Shown: in pieces, positions 1 through 64,000 of the stretch
Layout: each line of letters begins with the position of its first letter
How positions within the stretch are numbered: the first letter of the stretch is position 1
Source of the DNA: Halocaridina rubra
Lineage: Eukaryota > Arthropoda > Malacostraca > Decapoda > Atyidae
Length of the DNA: 64,000 nucleotides
NCBI GenBank assembly: GCA_037179515.1
Contig: JAXCGZ010007685.1
Span: 67,375 to 131,374, forward strand
Direction: 5' to 3'
Notes under the pieces: generated by a model
What the model saw: only the letters and a program-made list of their open reading frames with translations
What the model was told of the DNA's origin: nothing
The model's database searches: none
Translations under genes and position numbers: made by a program

Positions 1-401
1 TATCAAAGGGCCAACACTCTGGAATAATATTCCAGAGCATCTTAAAAATGCATCCTCCTTCACAGCTTTCAAAGGCAAACTATATAGTTTTCTTTTGGAC
101 AAATAGTTGCTGCTCATTAAGAACCAATTATTCTCATTGTAAGGAAACAAATATGGAAATGATGCCGATAATAACGATCCTGTATCTAGTGGCATACTTA
201 CTACTTTATTATTAACATTATTGTTAACATTTTTATTACAGCATTATTATTTTCTATGAAAGCTACATTTAATTTAACTATATGTCTAACCCTCTTATTT
301 ATTAGTTTAATTACATGTCTACTTATAAGTTACTATTAATGTTGAATAACCATTGTACAAAATGGAAATAAATGTTTTGATTTGATTTGATTTGATTTGA
401 T
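1..401 (+). mobile_element. 3' end of a non-LTR retrotransposon with (TTTGA)n-like tail
   Basis: Bases 2-106 encode a peptide with LWNNIPEHLKNASSFTAFK, ending at TAG 104-106. This matches the common C-terminus of CR1/Jockey/L2-type reverse transcriptase polyproteins (W-N-x-[IL]-P ... F-K-x-x-L). An AT-rich 3' UTR follows, then a pentanucleotide tail of TTGAT units at 376-401, typical of elements that end in a short tandem repeat rather than poly(A). The 5' part lies outside the window. The clade is uncertain. Confidence 0.7.
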
Positions 402-2470
<2,069 letters not shown>

Positions 2471-2882
2471 AAGAATTAAAATGCTATATTTCAAAAACTC
2501 TCAACTTTTCTTTTTTATGACACTTTCCATGGATTGGAGAGAATACAACAACTATTTTCGAATTGATTATAAAAATTCTTTAAACATGTAAGAAACAATA
2601 CTAAAATATACCTTTACTAGGAATCTTCTTCTTAGAAAAAGAAAATGAACCCAAAATTACTATAGGCATACATAGCACAGAAATGGAATGAATGGTCTAT
2701 ATACGATATTTTTGTGAGTTGAAAGAAAGTAACGAAATGGAAGAATCATTTTGAACCCCGATTTGGTTAATTATGAAGACGAAGGGAAACCTCGTCGACG
2801 AGCGCTGAACGATCATTTTTGGCGTAGGAACGAACGTGCCTGAGGTTCATAGGGGTGAGTTCGTGCGTACGTGCGCACCTGG
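2471..2882. other. Non-repetitive DNA before the CCAAT cluster
   Basis: No ORF, RNA gene or transposon was recognised. GC content rises from about 2770 towards the CCAAT cluster. Confidence 0.4.
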
Positions 2883-3036
2883 CCAATGGTGAAGGCTGGC
2901 CGTGTGTGGGACCGTGTTCATTGGTTTTGTGCCACCAATCATATCTAACTACAACCTAATACCCAATGTAAGTCTGTGGCTGGGTTCTATCACCCCTTGC
3001 TGCACTCCTGATTGGCGATTGGGGGAAAGAGATTGG
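2883..3036. promoter_or_regulatory. Cluster of seven CCAAT boxes upstream of NF-YA (candidate autoregulatory promoter)
   Basis: CCAAT occurs at 2883, 2935 and 2963 on + and as ATTGG at 2920, 3011, 3018 and 3032: seven sites in 154 bp, where chance predicts about 0.3 counting both strands. The 2883 and 2920 sites fit the extended NF-Y consensus RRCCAATSR exactly; the others match it partly. The region (about 2770-3400) is more GC-rich than its surroundings and free of recognised repeats. It lies about 3.5 kb upstream of the first coding exon. Use as the NF-YA promoter is inference; no TSS can be fixed. Confidence 0.55.
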
Positions 3037-6000
3037 GGGATTCAGCAATTTTTTGAGTTTGGACATGTGGAGTAAAAGGTGGAAGAATTAAACGGGGGAA
3101 TTGCCTCCAAGTGCTTTCATACGCAATACGAAGAACAAAGGAAATGTGTCTTAGGGAGGGGAAGAACTTGAGATACGCCTCGAGATGACACCGAAGTGAG
3201 TCCTAATGCGAGAGATTGCCGGGGTTTTGCTCTCTAATTGATTCGTTACTGAAGCTGGAAAGACATTTTTCTCTTCTCGAAATTTTGGGCAAGTGATGCG
3301 AGGATGGGTGGGTGAGAAGTGACAAGAGCTCGGCTGGAACTTAAAATATGACGAGACGCGATTGCCTACCCGAGCTCATGTTATTGTAAGAGTTTCTTGT
3401 TTTGAATTTTATCTAGCTGGTTAAAATGATTTTAAAGGGGGTGTTCAAGTTGCAAAAATGTTGTAATTATGGCTGTTTGAGTGTCATGAATTTTCTCTTG
3501 CGTCATTGTAAATGCAAATTTGTTCTAGTAATACACCATTCGGCTGAAAGTATACCGGTCTTCCAATACTTTGAATCCAAGTAGGTTCTTATCAGAGGAA
3601 GGAGTGCATCCAACTTGGGACTTCTGTTCGCATGCATCTCCTCCAATCATCTTAAGATGAGTAGTACCGTTGTATCAAGTTATTATATCGCTGATGCACA
3701 GATCTCTATACCTTGCCTTTCATTTAGATACTGTATTCGTATTCTAAGCTTTTTGAACCTTGAAAGCACAGATTTCTAATCTGTTACAAATTTAATGCAT
3801 TTTAAGTACAACTCATGGAGCTAATGGTTGTGTTTTGGCTACTACCATTGGCTTTCTGTTAAGTATGTTCATATAGTAGAATCCTGCTTTTTTTTTTTTT
3901 TTTTTGACAACGTAACTTTTGAAAGGTAATAACTGGTCATTGTTATTGTGGCAATGTCGGGTCATGCACACTATTTTTACCAAATGATGTGGAGGATTTC
4001 CTGTGTTATTGCCTTTCGATATTTGATCCCCCTTGATATTAGAAATTCAAGCACAACATTGGCACAGGTACGCAAACGATCTCTCAAGATTATATCCTCT
4101 GCCAATGCAAAATAAAACTAATATCATGAACAGAGGTATTCTACGAAGGAAAAAATTAACAACGGTGTGCTGAGATCTTTTAAACCGTATTATTAGTCCA
4201 TCTTTTGAGCAATACTTATAAGGGGATTTGTGTACTGTCTATATGTAAAGAAACGAATCTCAGTGTGAAGATTCGTTTTATGCACCCCTTCAATTTTTGG
4301 ACAAAACTATTTTTTTCTGATAGGTTTTGATGTGTTTTTAATTAATCAGATAGCTGTTTTTCTCGGAAATCACCATTTTTTGTGTTAGGGGGCAGAAGGT
4401 ACTTGAGAACCTAATATAACTAAACTAGTCCAACCAAATATAACCCAAATACCCTATTTAAAATTTGAACCCTTACATACCTGAATAGTTAAAAATTTGG
4501 TGTTTATAGAGCAGGGTGGCGCATTTCAGGAATTTGTGATGAAACTGATTTTACGAATAGGCTATATATGGGAAACTGAACCATTCTTTCCAGACATTAG
4601 CTTATGAATTTCTCATTCAGAATAGTAAAATGTTCATACATATATTCTACCTACGAGCGTAGAAATAAATATTGTTGCAATGTCCATTAATCCTGGTCTT
4701 AACCATCCTGGTACCCAGTTGTCGTTAATGAAGTGATTAAGTTCAGAGGATCTGTACTTAAACAAGAGTAACCTGTTTATTTCATGTGACTATACCGCAT
4801 GTTATTAAACATGAGTCTCATACAAAATCTGAACATTCATGTTAAAGAAAATTTGTCTATAACGTATTCGCAAGACTTTGTCGTTCACAATTCTCATAAT
4901 TGTTCGTACATAAGATCATAGTATCACTATATAATACTTTCACAGAATTCCATGTTAATAGGGGCCTTAATCCTAACCCTAGACGTTAAGATATTGCTGC
5001 AACAACAGCTCTGTTTTAGATCAGGCGAAGTAATAAACTTGATCACAAAAAGGTGACAGGCTAATTGTCAAAAGCTTTTAGTGACTCATATTTCATTCTC
5101 AGTCTTCTACAGTTAATCTAAAATGAGCTATACATACACCATGTGTATGTGTATTCATGCATGTTTACTGTAAATGCCATGTCTATATACAGTATATATG
5201 GTCGCTTATATATGCACGCAATAATACAGAAAAAACTCATGCTAATAAACTCCTACATATGTATGTCATAATAGATTAACTTGAAATATTTTCAAGACAA
5301 ATGATATGCACCAAAAATCAAGTGACGTCCTGTTTTCCAATGCAAAGAAATTTTACACTGTGGTTAATTGTGAGAGGTAACCAAGAATTCTCAACTTGAT
5401 GCTTCTTGGCAATTTACCTAAATCATGATAAAGCCTATTTTATATTCTTGTTTGGGGTCAAAACTATTATTTTATAGGGGTTGAAGGGATGAAGTCGTGC
5501 TTCATTTTTAGCTGAAGGACCTTGACAAGATAGTTCACTTCCTTACCCCTGTCATATCCCCTTCAGTTCATTTTAGCTGATAAAAAATTACCAGTGGACA
5601 GTCTGAGCATGACTATAAGACGCTTTTAAAAGCTGCTTAAGATTTTTTTTATTGTAAAATAAGGATCAGCATTCACATGGGAGAAGCATCCATAAGAGCA
5701 TTGGTGCTGATCTTTTTCAAAAAATTTTAAATAGGTGAGTAATCACCAAACTTATAGTGCTTTGTGGGAGGATTGAGTGATATCGCTTATATGTGTATGT
5801 AGTCTAATTCAAGTTCAATAATAATTCATTTTATATTCATAATTAATACAAAATGGTTTACTTCCTTGTAAGCTTCCGTAGTGTGGCCCTCTTATTAAGC
5901 AAAAATTATAACAAAATTATAGCAAAATGTCAACAATGTAATAATTTTCTTAATTTTATTAGAGCACATGTGCAATTAATAGGGACACCTATTTGTTTAT

Positions 6001-6466
6001 TAATTTTTGAGCTAGTCATGATAGCAGATTTGGTAGGGCAGTCCTATTTGCTTTTACAAAAACATTTCATAAAATGTTAGAAGGTTAGGTTAATCCTATT
6101 TTTATTTACTCGTCGGGATACGACCTTTCTTTTGCATATAGGATCTGCATTATTACATATCTCAACATCTTCTCTCTCTTCGAGCTGTTATACACATTAT
6201 TATCAAAAGTCACTCTATGCATTAACATTTTTATGTACACAAAGGTAGTTTTGCTGTAGGTGCTGAAACTTTGTATGCTGTCATTATTTAGTCCTTAGTG
6301 GCATTATCACATGCTCTTTGAGGATAAAAAATGGAGTTAAGAGGATAACTTGCTGAAGCAAGCATCACCATTGTATATGAATTTTCAACTAATTTCCTCA
6401 CGATAGGGAATAATGTGTGTACTTAATTAAAAAAAATTATTAATATGCTTAATGTTTTCTTTGCAG
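3037..6466 (+). other. Presumed NF-YA 5' noncoding exon(s) and first intron
   Basis: Exon 1 has a splice acceptor before the ATG, so a noncoding exon must lie upstream. Donor-like sequences after the CCAAT cluster include GAA|gtgagt at 3196 and ATT|gtaaga at 3386; neither can be proved. The rest is AT-rich with a poly-T run at about 3889-3905. No coding sequence or recognisable transposon was seen. Confidence 0.35.
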
Positions 6467-6520
6467 TATAATATTTAGTAACTGCTTAAAGAGAAGTGTA
6501 TTGGATAGAGATCGTACAAG

Positions 6521-6550
<30 letters not shown>
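6467..6550 (+). CDS. NFYA: NF-YA exon 1 (coding part 6521-6550)
   Basis: The acceptor is ttgcag at 6461-6466 and the donor is CAG|gtaact at 6551. The first in-frame ATG is 6521-6523 and codes for MQAVQQAATQ. Bases 6467-6520 are then 5' UTR, so at least one noncoding exon lies upstream. The start is chosen because it is the only ATG in the exon in frame with exon 2. The short Gln-rich beginning suits the NF-YA activation domain. Confidence 0.82.
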
Positions 6551-58715
<52,165 letters not shown>

Positions 58716-58719
58716 ATCT

Positions 58720-59606
58720 TACAGGAAAGAGAGGGCAGATTGCATATTCCTAGACATCCAGAAAGCATTTGACACTGTTCCACACTGGAGACTTACTAAG
58801 AAGTTGCAATCAATGGCAAGAATAGGTAGAAATGTCTTGGAATGGATAAAAACTTGCTTAGAAGGAAGGGAACAGAGGGTTTGAGTATGACACTCAGTGT
58901 CTGAATGTAGAAGAGTTAGTAGTGGAATTCCACAGGGTTCAGTTTTAGGGCCACTTTTATTCTTTTTATAGGTAAATGACTTACCAGAGTCTGTAAATTC
59001 TTTCATGAATATGTTTGCAGATGACGCAAAGATTGTGAAAAGAGTAAGAAACGAGAACAATGGTAGAGAACTTTAGGAAGATCTAAATAGTTTGCATGAG
59101 TGGTCAGAAAAGTGGCTAATGAAATTCAGTACTTCAAAATGTAAGGTAATGAGAATGGGAACAAGTCCGAGAAGACCCAATCTGCACTTGAAAAAGAACA
59201 TAGTTAAGCTGGAAAAAGTTCAAACATGCTTTGAAACTGGTGCCAGAAATATGCAATCTCAGTTATGATGAGAGGCTGAGGGAATTTGACTTACCATCAC
59301 TTGAAGCTAAAAGAATGAGGGGATATGGTGATGGTTTTTAAATTCCTTCATGGTTATGACAGCGTGGATAGGGATCAATATATTGATACAGCTGGCACTA
59401 GAAATAGAGGTCATAGTTTGAAGCTTTGTATGAAAACTTCTTTGCAGGATGTAAGTAAGTACTTTTTTAGTGTAAGAGTAGTTGATGATTGGAATTTGCT
59501 ATGCCAGGAGGTAGTTAATGCTAACTCAATCCATTGTTTTAAGGACATGTATGATAAGTATCACTTAAGTACAAAATGGAACCGACCAGGAGATGGGAAG
59601 TTATGA
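58720..59606 (+). pseudogene. CR1-like reverse transcriptase, degenerate
   Basis: In + frames: FDTVPHWRL then QSMARIGRNVLEWIKTCLEG; SSGIPQGSVLGPLLFF (58917-58964); MFADDAKIVKRV with the catalytic FADD at 59014-59025; LHEWSEKWLMKFSTSKCKVM; and the C-terminal stretch 59325-59606 with FKFLHGYDSVD, RNRGHSLKL and WNLLCQEVVNANSIHCFKDM. The domain order fits CR1-like LINE polymerases, which copy the element RNA at a nicked target. A deletion removes part of the region after the palm (near 59215), and there are several stops. It lies downstream of NF-YA exon 6 in the same orientation. Confidence 0.82.
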
Positions 59607-62063
59607 ACTTGGGGCTCCAACTTGCGAATGAGTTAGGTTCCAGAAGTCTGTTCATACGTTGTGTTTAAGTAAATAAAGTACAGTACTGTGAATACATATC
59701 CAGTACTGCACAGTACTTAGGCTAAAAACACTTGACTAATATAGAAAACATGAAGTATACAGTATTAATGAATTTTAATACTGTAATATTACAGTACAGT
59801 TTAGCAGTACATGCACTATTACATGGGTAGGTTTTTGTTCGTATTTGTGAATGTTCGTAACTCAGCTGTTATTTAACTCCGTTTGTGAGCCGAAATGGTC
59901 TTAACTCGAAACAATTTTTCCCATTAAGATTAATGTAAAGCCAATTAATCCGTTCCCTAGCCCAAGAAATATACCTTTTTAAATTTTTTTATGGGTTCAT
60001 ACATTATAAAAATGTATAATTACACGTGTAATAGGAAAATTACCGTACAGTATTTACTTTTGTGGTTGATTGTTGCTGGCACACTTGGAAGGAGGAGGAG
60101 GAGAGTCCCCTTCCATAAGAACATCAGGCAGCTGTTCAGGTACAGGCTGTATTTCTGGTGTTTTCTCTCTACATGTATGTTCTCTCTTGGAATTTGGTTC
60201 TCTCACTGGTATTGGAGCAAGAAATTAATCCAGAGAAATTTGTCTTTTTCTTTGCTGATAAATTTTTCTAAAATGAGACATCACATTGCCATTTAAAATG
60301 TTCGCTGTTCTGTTGCTTACAGTTTTGTCTGGGTGATGAGTCTCAGTGCAAGGCTGCACATCACTCCACTTACTAAAAGTTTCATTAAACTTTTCACTTG
60401 AAACCTTTATCCTCTCATTACCCTCTCCACTGATTGCTCCTCTTGGATAGTCTTCACCTGTTCACATTGCAACTCAACCAATTCTACTGTGGTGAGTTCT
60501 TGTTTGTGGTCCTCCACCAGCTCCTCCACATCCTCCTTGATTTCCAAACTCGTACTTCTTCCCATGGCCACAATCTCGTTCACTATGTTAACAGTCTCCC
60601 CCAGGCGGACTGCAATGTGCAGTAGAAGACCTCCTTCCATGCCTTGTCAATGAGGCCTATGCATTAGAGCGTATTGAAGTAGTCTTTCCAAAGTTCACAC
60701 AGGGTCAAATCCGTGTCGTTGGTGAACAGGAAACACCTGGCTAAAAGATCCTTTGTATACAGCTTCATAAAATTTAAGATCACTTTCTGGTCCATGGGCT
60801 GGAGGAGAGAAGTAGTTTTGGGTGGCAGAATTTGACTTTTATGAAGTCGTATTCTATAGTAAGGTTTTCTTCCAAGCCTGGAGGATGGGCAGGATCATTA
60901 TGCATAATGAGAAGACACTTAAGGGGCAAACCTTTTTCCTCAAGATATATCTTGACAGCTGGTGCAAAAACTTTAGTCAACCATACTATGAATAGAATAT
61001 GTGTTACCTTAGCCTTGGTATTCGATCTCCACATTACTGGAAGTCTAGCCTTCAACACATTATTGCGCATAAAACATGCATATTTTCAGAGTGGTAGACT
61101 AATTTAGGCTTAATCTTGCAATCCCTACTTGCATTAGCACACAATAAAAGTGTAAGCCTACCCTTTATTGGTTTGTGGCCAGGCAGTGATGTCTCCTCAT
61201 GGGTTATGTAGGTCCTTTTAGGCATTTTTTCCAAACAGTCCTGTTTCATCACAGTATAAAAACTTGCTGCGAGATGTAACCTTCACTTTCGATAAAGTTA
61301 GCATATTCTAGCACATAGGCATCTGGTGCCTTTTGGTCCAAACTAGCCACCTCTCCATACCTAACAACACTATAAATTTCAGTTCATCGACGAAATTTTT
61401 CAAACCAGCCTCTACTTCCTTTAAATTCGTCAGTTTTAATGCCTCTAGCACTTGGAGTGTTCACTACTAAATTATGGTATATCTGAAGAGCCTTTGCACA
61501 TATTATAGCCTTATAGCCTCACAAGCACTATCTCCAGCAAGCTCTTTTTCTTTTATCCCGCCTAACAATTATTCTACTTCTATAATCTGAGACCTAAGCT
61601 TCATTAAAATAGTAACAACTTTATCCACATCAGTCGCCTTTAAGACCTCTTTATTCTTTAAAATAGTACAGATGGTTGATTACGCCATGTTATACTGTGT
61701 GGCAAGATCAGAAATATGAACATCATTCTCGTGTTTAACAATTATTTATTTGTGTGTTTCCACTATGATATGTTTAGGTTTTTAATTCCACCATTACAGT
61801 CACTTTCAACCTTCTTGGGAGCCATAATGAGGGTTAGCTTAAAGTAAAAAGCAAAATAAATCTTGAAATCTCCAACGAACAAACTTCACAGTGCAGGCAC
61901 CAATGCAGAACTGAGAGCAAGCACATGGTCACCCGAGCGGATGTGTGTGTATTCGCGTTCGCGTTAGTACGTTGAGGCTTGTTAGTGGGACAATGCAAAA
62001 TTTGTTTGAAAATTGTATTCGTAGGTGGATTTTTTTCTGGGTTTGGGCATTTGTAGGAATAGG

Positions 62064-62068
<5 letters not shown>
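59607..62068 (-). mobile_element. Tigger element copy C, strongly decayed
   Basis: Same family as A and B: minus-strand start MAPKKVESDCNGG at 61825 and the same domain order. The outer ends are eroded; the limits given are where similarity to A/B fades, with (TA)n following at 62069-62138. Confidence 0.7.
60407..61825 (-). pseudogene. Tigger transposase, copy C
   Basis: Minus-strand pieces: N-terminus at 61825 with many stops; 61252-61052, MPKRTYITHEETSLPGHKPI then LLLCANASRDCKIKPKLVYH; 61070-60780, VMWRSNTKAKVTHILFIVWL and LLIMHNDPAHPPG, where the second catalytic Asp (LLIMDN in A and B) is His; 60640-60407, an acidic tail with EDVEELVEDHKQELTTVE. The Asp-to-His change and multiple stops show long inactivity. 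Confidence 0.8.
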
Positions 62069-62145
<77 letters not shown>

Positions 62146-63548
62146 GTGCTCCCTCCTCTATCACGGAGGTTCGGTTCCGGGACCACCGCGAAAGGTGAAA
62201 ATCCACGAAGTAGGAGCACCATATTTATTATAGGTATTTTACATATTTTTGCCTTTACTGTATAAACCCTCCCTGCACTGTTAACAACTCACCCTTTACT
62301 TTATTAATAACAGCGCGCAAGTGTAAATTTATATGAAGGTGATATTTTGAAGAGAATTGAAAAAAAGCATTAAGAACAAACAGCAAACAAACTTTCGATA
62401 TAATATAGTCAGGGAAATAGTGTGTAGAGAATATATATATTTCATTTAAGTTTCCCATTTACAGTACGATCTACGTTTTCTTTGTAACGAATTCTAAGAT
62501 TTCGTTCAGCATGGTCGATATGTAAAGAAGATAGCATAATGTTTAGAACCAAGGAATATTAATAACTCTATAATCTTGAAAATTAGATGAACCCCAAATA
62601 CGGTGAGTTAAAAAATATTTTATGACTAAGATATTGTGCTTGAATAGTGATAAGCATCAGCTGATAAGGAAGTGGCAAAACGTTTTTGTTAGTGGTTTGT
62701 TCTCCCGCATCGTCCTCTTCTTCTACTGCTTAATTCTTCTTCTTCTTCGTCTGCATCTTTTGCCACTTTTATGTGGGGTCGATGTCTCTGGCCAGTGTTC
62801 TCCATCTGTTTCTGTCCCATACCTCATCACCCAACAAACCTTTAGACCTCAGGTCGTCATTGATGCAGTCCATCCACCTACACTTTGGTCTCCCCCTCCT
62901 CCTACCCTGTATATCCATTTCCATCACCCTCTTCCCAACATACTGTTCATTCCCTCGCTTAATGGGATCGAATATTATGAAGAGAATATTAAAAAAGCAT
63001 TAAGAACAAACAGCAAACAAAATTGTGATATAATATCGTCAGGGAAATAGTGTGCGAGGGTGCATCAACTGATATGGAGGCGGCAAAACGTTTGCATCCT
63101 TGTGATAAAAAATAGCATATACCCAGAAAATCTGCGATATAAAATACTTATGCTCGCCAAAAACATCTGCAATGCACTGAATTTGCGGATATTGTGCCTG
63201 AATAGTGATAAGCATCAGTTGATACGGAAGTGGCAAAACGTTTTGGTTAGTGGTTCGTTCTCCCGCATCCTCCTCCTCTTCTACCGCTCAATATGATCGA
63301 ATATGATGAAGAGAATTGAAAAAAAGCATTAAGAACAAACAGTAAACAAACTTGCAATATAATATCGTCAGGGAAATAGCATGTGAAGGTTCATCAACTG
63401 ATATGGAGGCGGCAAAACGTTTGCATCCTCCTGATCAGAATAGCCTATGCCCAGAAAATCTGTGATATAAAGTACATATGCTCGCCAAAAAAATCGCCAA
63501 TATACTGAATTCGCTGAAGGTGAATTGCGATATAGCGAGGGATTACTG
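62146..63548. mobile_element. Composite Tigger-like element K2 with nested RTE tail
   Basis: Left end CAGTGCTCCCTCCTCTATCA, right end, inverted, CAGTAATCCCTCGCTATATC. Mosaic of one 160-bp-family unit (62230-62340), family E coding-derived units (62340-63430) and an RTE insertion (62735-62956). Same architecture as K1, without the family J arm. Confidence 0.7.
62735..62956 (-). mobile_element. RTE-like LINE 3' tail, 222 bp, with 7-bp target duplication
   Basis: Strongly similar to 46620-46830 (same GTGTTCTCCAT, CCTCATCACCCAACAAACCT blocks) with an (AAG)n-type 3' tail. GCTTAAT is at 62728-62734 and 62957-62963. Other units in the window read CGCTTAATGCGATCG without interruption, which defines the empty site. 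Confidence 0.88.
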
Positions 63549-63593
63549 TATATCAGATAAGCACGTTACCATATGTGAAAACATGATTATATA

Positions 63594-64000
63594 CAGAAAT
63601 CCCTCGTTTATTGCAAGGGTACGGTTCCAGGACCGGCCGCGATAGGTGAAAAACTGCGAAGTAGGAGCGGAGCACCATTAAAATAAAAAATAAAAATTTC
63701 TTTTTCTGTTCTTTTCTTCACGCACACCAGAATGGGCCAAATAATAATAAAATAAAACAGCCTTTATCGGGCCTGGGCATGAAGAATACATTAAGTAAAG
63801 AGAAACAGAGGTGGAGAGTGTAATAACCTGTCAGATGTGAAGGGATTATAAAAGATGTGTAATGAATATCCAATTCTCTGCTGGGTTTTAATTTACCTCT
63901 GCATTACTGTCATGATGTCTATTCCAAAAATTCTCCTTTGATCTTATTGTTATTATTATTATTATTATAATTGGCAAGAATAATTTTCCTTTGATGATTG
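63594..64000. mobile_element. Foldback Tigger-like element J9, cut by the window end
   Basis: Left end CAGAAATCCCTCGTTTATTG with GGACCGGCCGCGATAGGTGA, then the left arm of family J up to TTTGATGATTG at the window edge. Confidence 0.8.

Noticed and set aside
5853..6080. 75-codon ORF in the NF-YA 5' intron
   Set aside because: Hydrophobic and AT-rich with no family resemblance; length within chance for such composition, and located between the presumed promoter and exon 1.
58719..59060. 113-codon minus-strand ORF
   Set aside because: It is the antisense shadow of the CR1-like reverse transcriptase on the + strand.

Overview
The window is eukaryotic nuclear DNA and contains one host gene that I can recognise: the alpha subunit of the CCAAT-binding factor NF-Y (NF-YA) on the + strand. 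Its first coding exon is at 6521 and the last one visible ends at 57422. Six coding exons total 650 nt, giving 216 codons plus a split codon. All complete introns are GT-AG. The highly conserved helix that binds NF-YB/NF-YC is in exon 5 and the CCAAT-recognition segment is in exon 6. The exon carrying the stop codon was not found, so the gene model is open at its 3' end.

Everything else is transposon and simple-sequence DNA. Dense long (TA)n and (CT)n tracts, pogo/Tigger-type DNA transposons, Penelope-like, RTE-like and CR1-like retroelement fragments and tRNA-derived SINE-like repeats suggest an arthropod, most likely a decapod crustacean. The species cannot be fixed from the sequence.

Layout: 1-401 is the 3' end of a non-LTR element. 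1.77-2.47 kb is (TA)n with three tRNA-like fragments. 2.88-3.04 kb is a dense CCAAT-box cluster in the presumed NF-YA promoter region. 6.5-8.5 kb holds exons 1-2 with a retroelement RNase H ORF between them. 8.67-11.05 kb is a decayed Tigger element. 12.2-13.5 kb holds CR1 remnants, a palindrome and half of a foldback element. Exon 3 is at 13.6 kb, followed by a 280-bp (CT)n tract and a complete foldback element (14.5-15.8 kb). Exon 4 is at 18.5 kb. Intron 4 is about 38 kb (18.6-56.6 kb) and consists almost wholly of end-to-end Tigger-like elements, many separated only by (TA)n. Exons 5 and 6 are at 56.6 and 57.4 kb. A CR1-like reverse transcriptase remnant, a third Tigger-A copy and composite elements follow to the end.

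The most unusual content is the internal organisation of the Tigger-like families. They carry 160-250 bp tandem repeats, in one case built from their own transposase coding sequence. They also carry large inverted arms around a (CT)n core, passenger insertions with intact target-site duplications (a hAT MITE, two RTE tails), and (TA)n tracts exactly at their TA insertion junctions. A Penelope-like element between inverted terminal repeats carries a hammerhead-ribozyme-like core motif.
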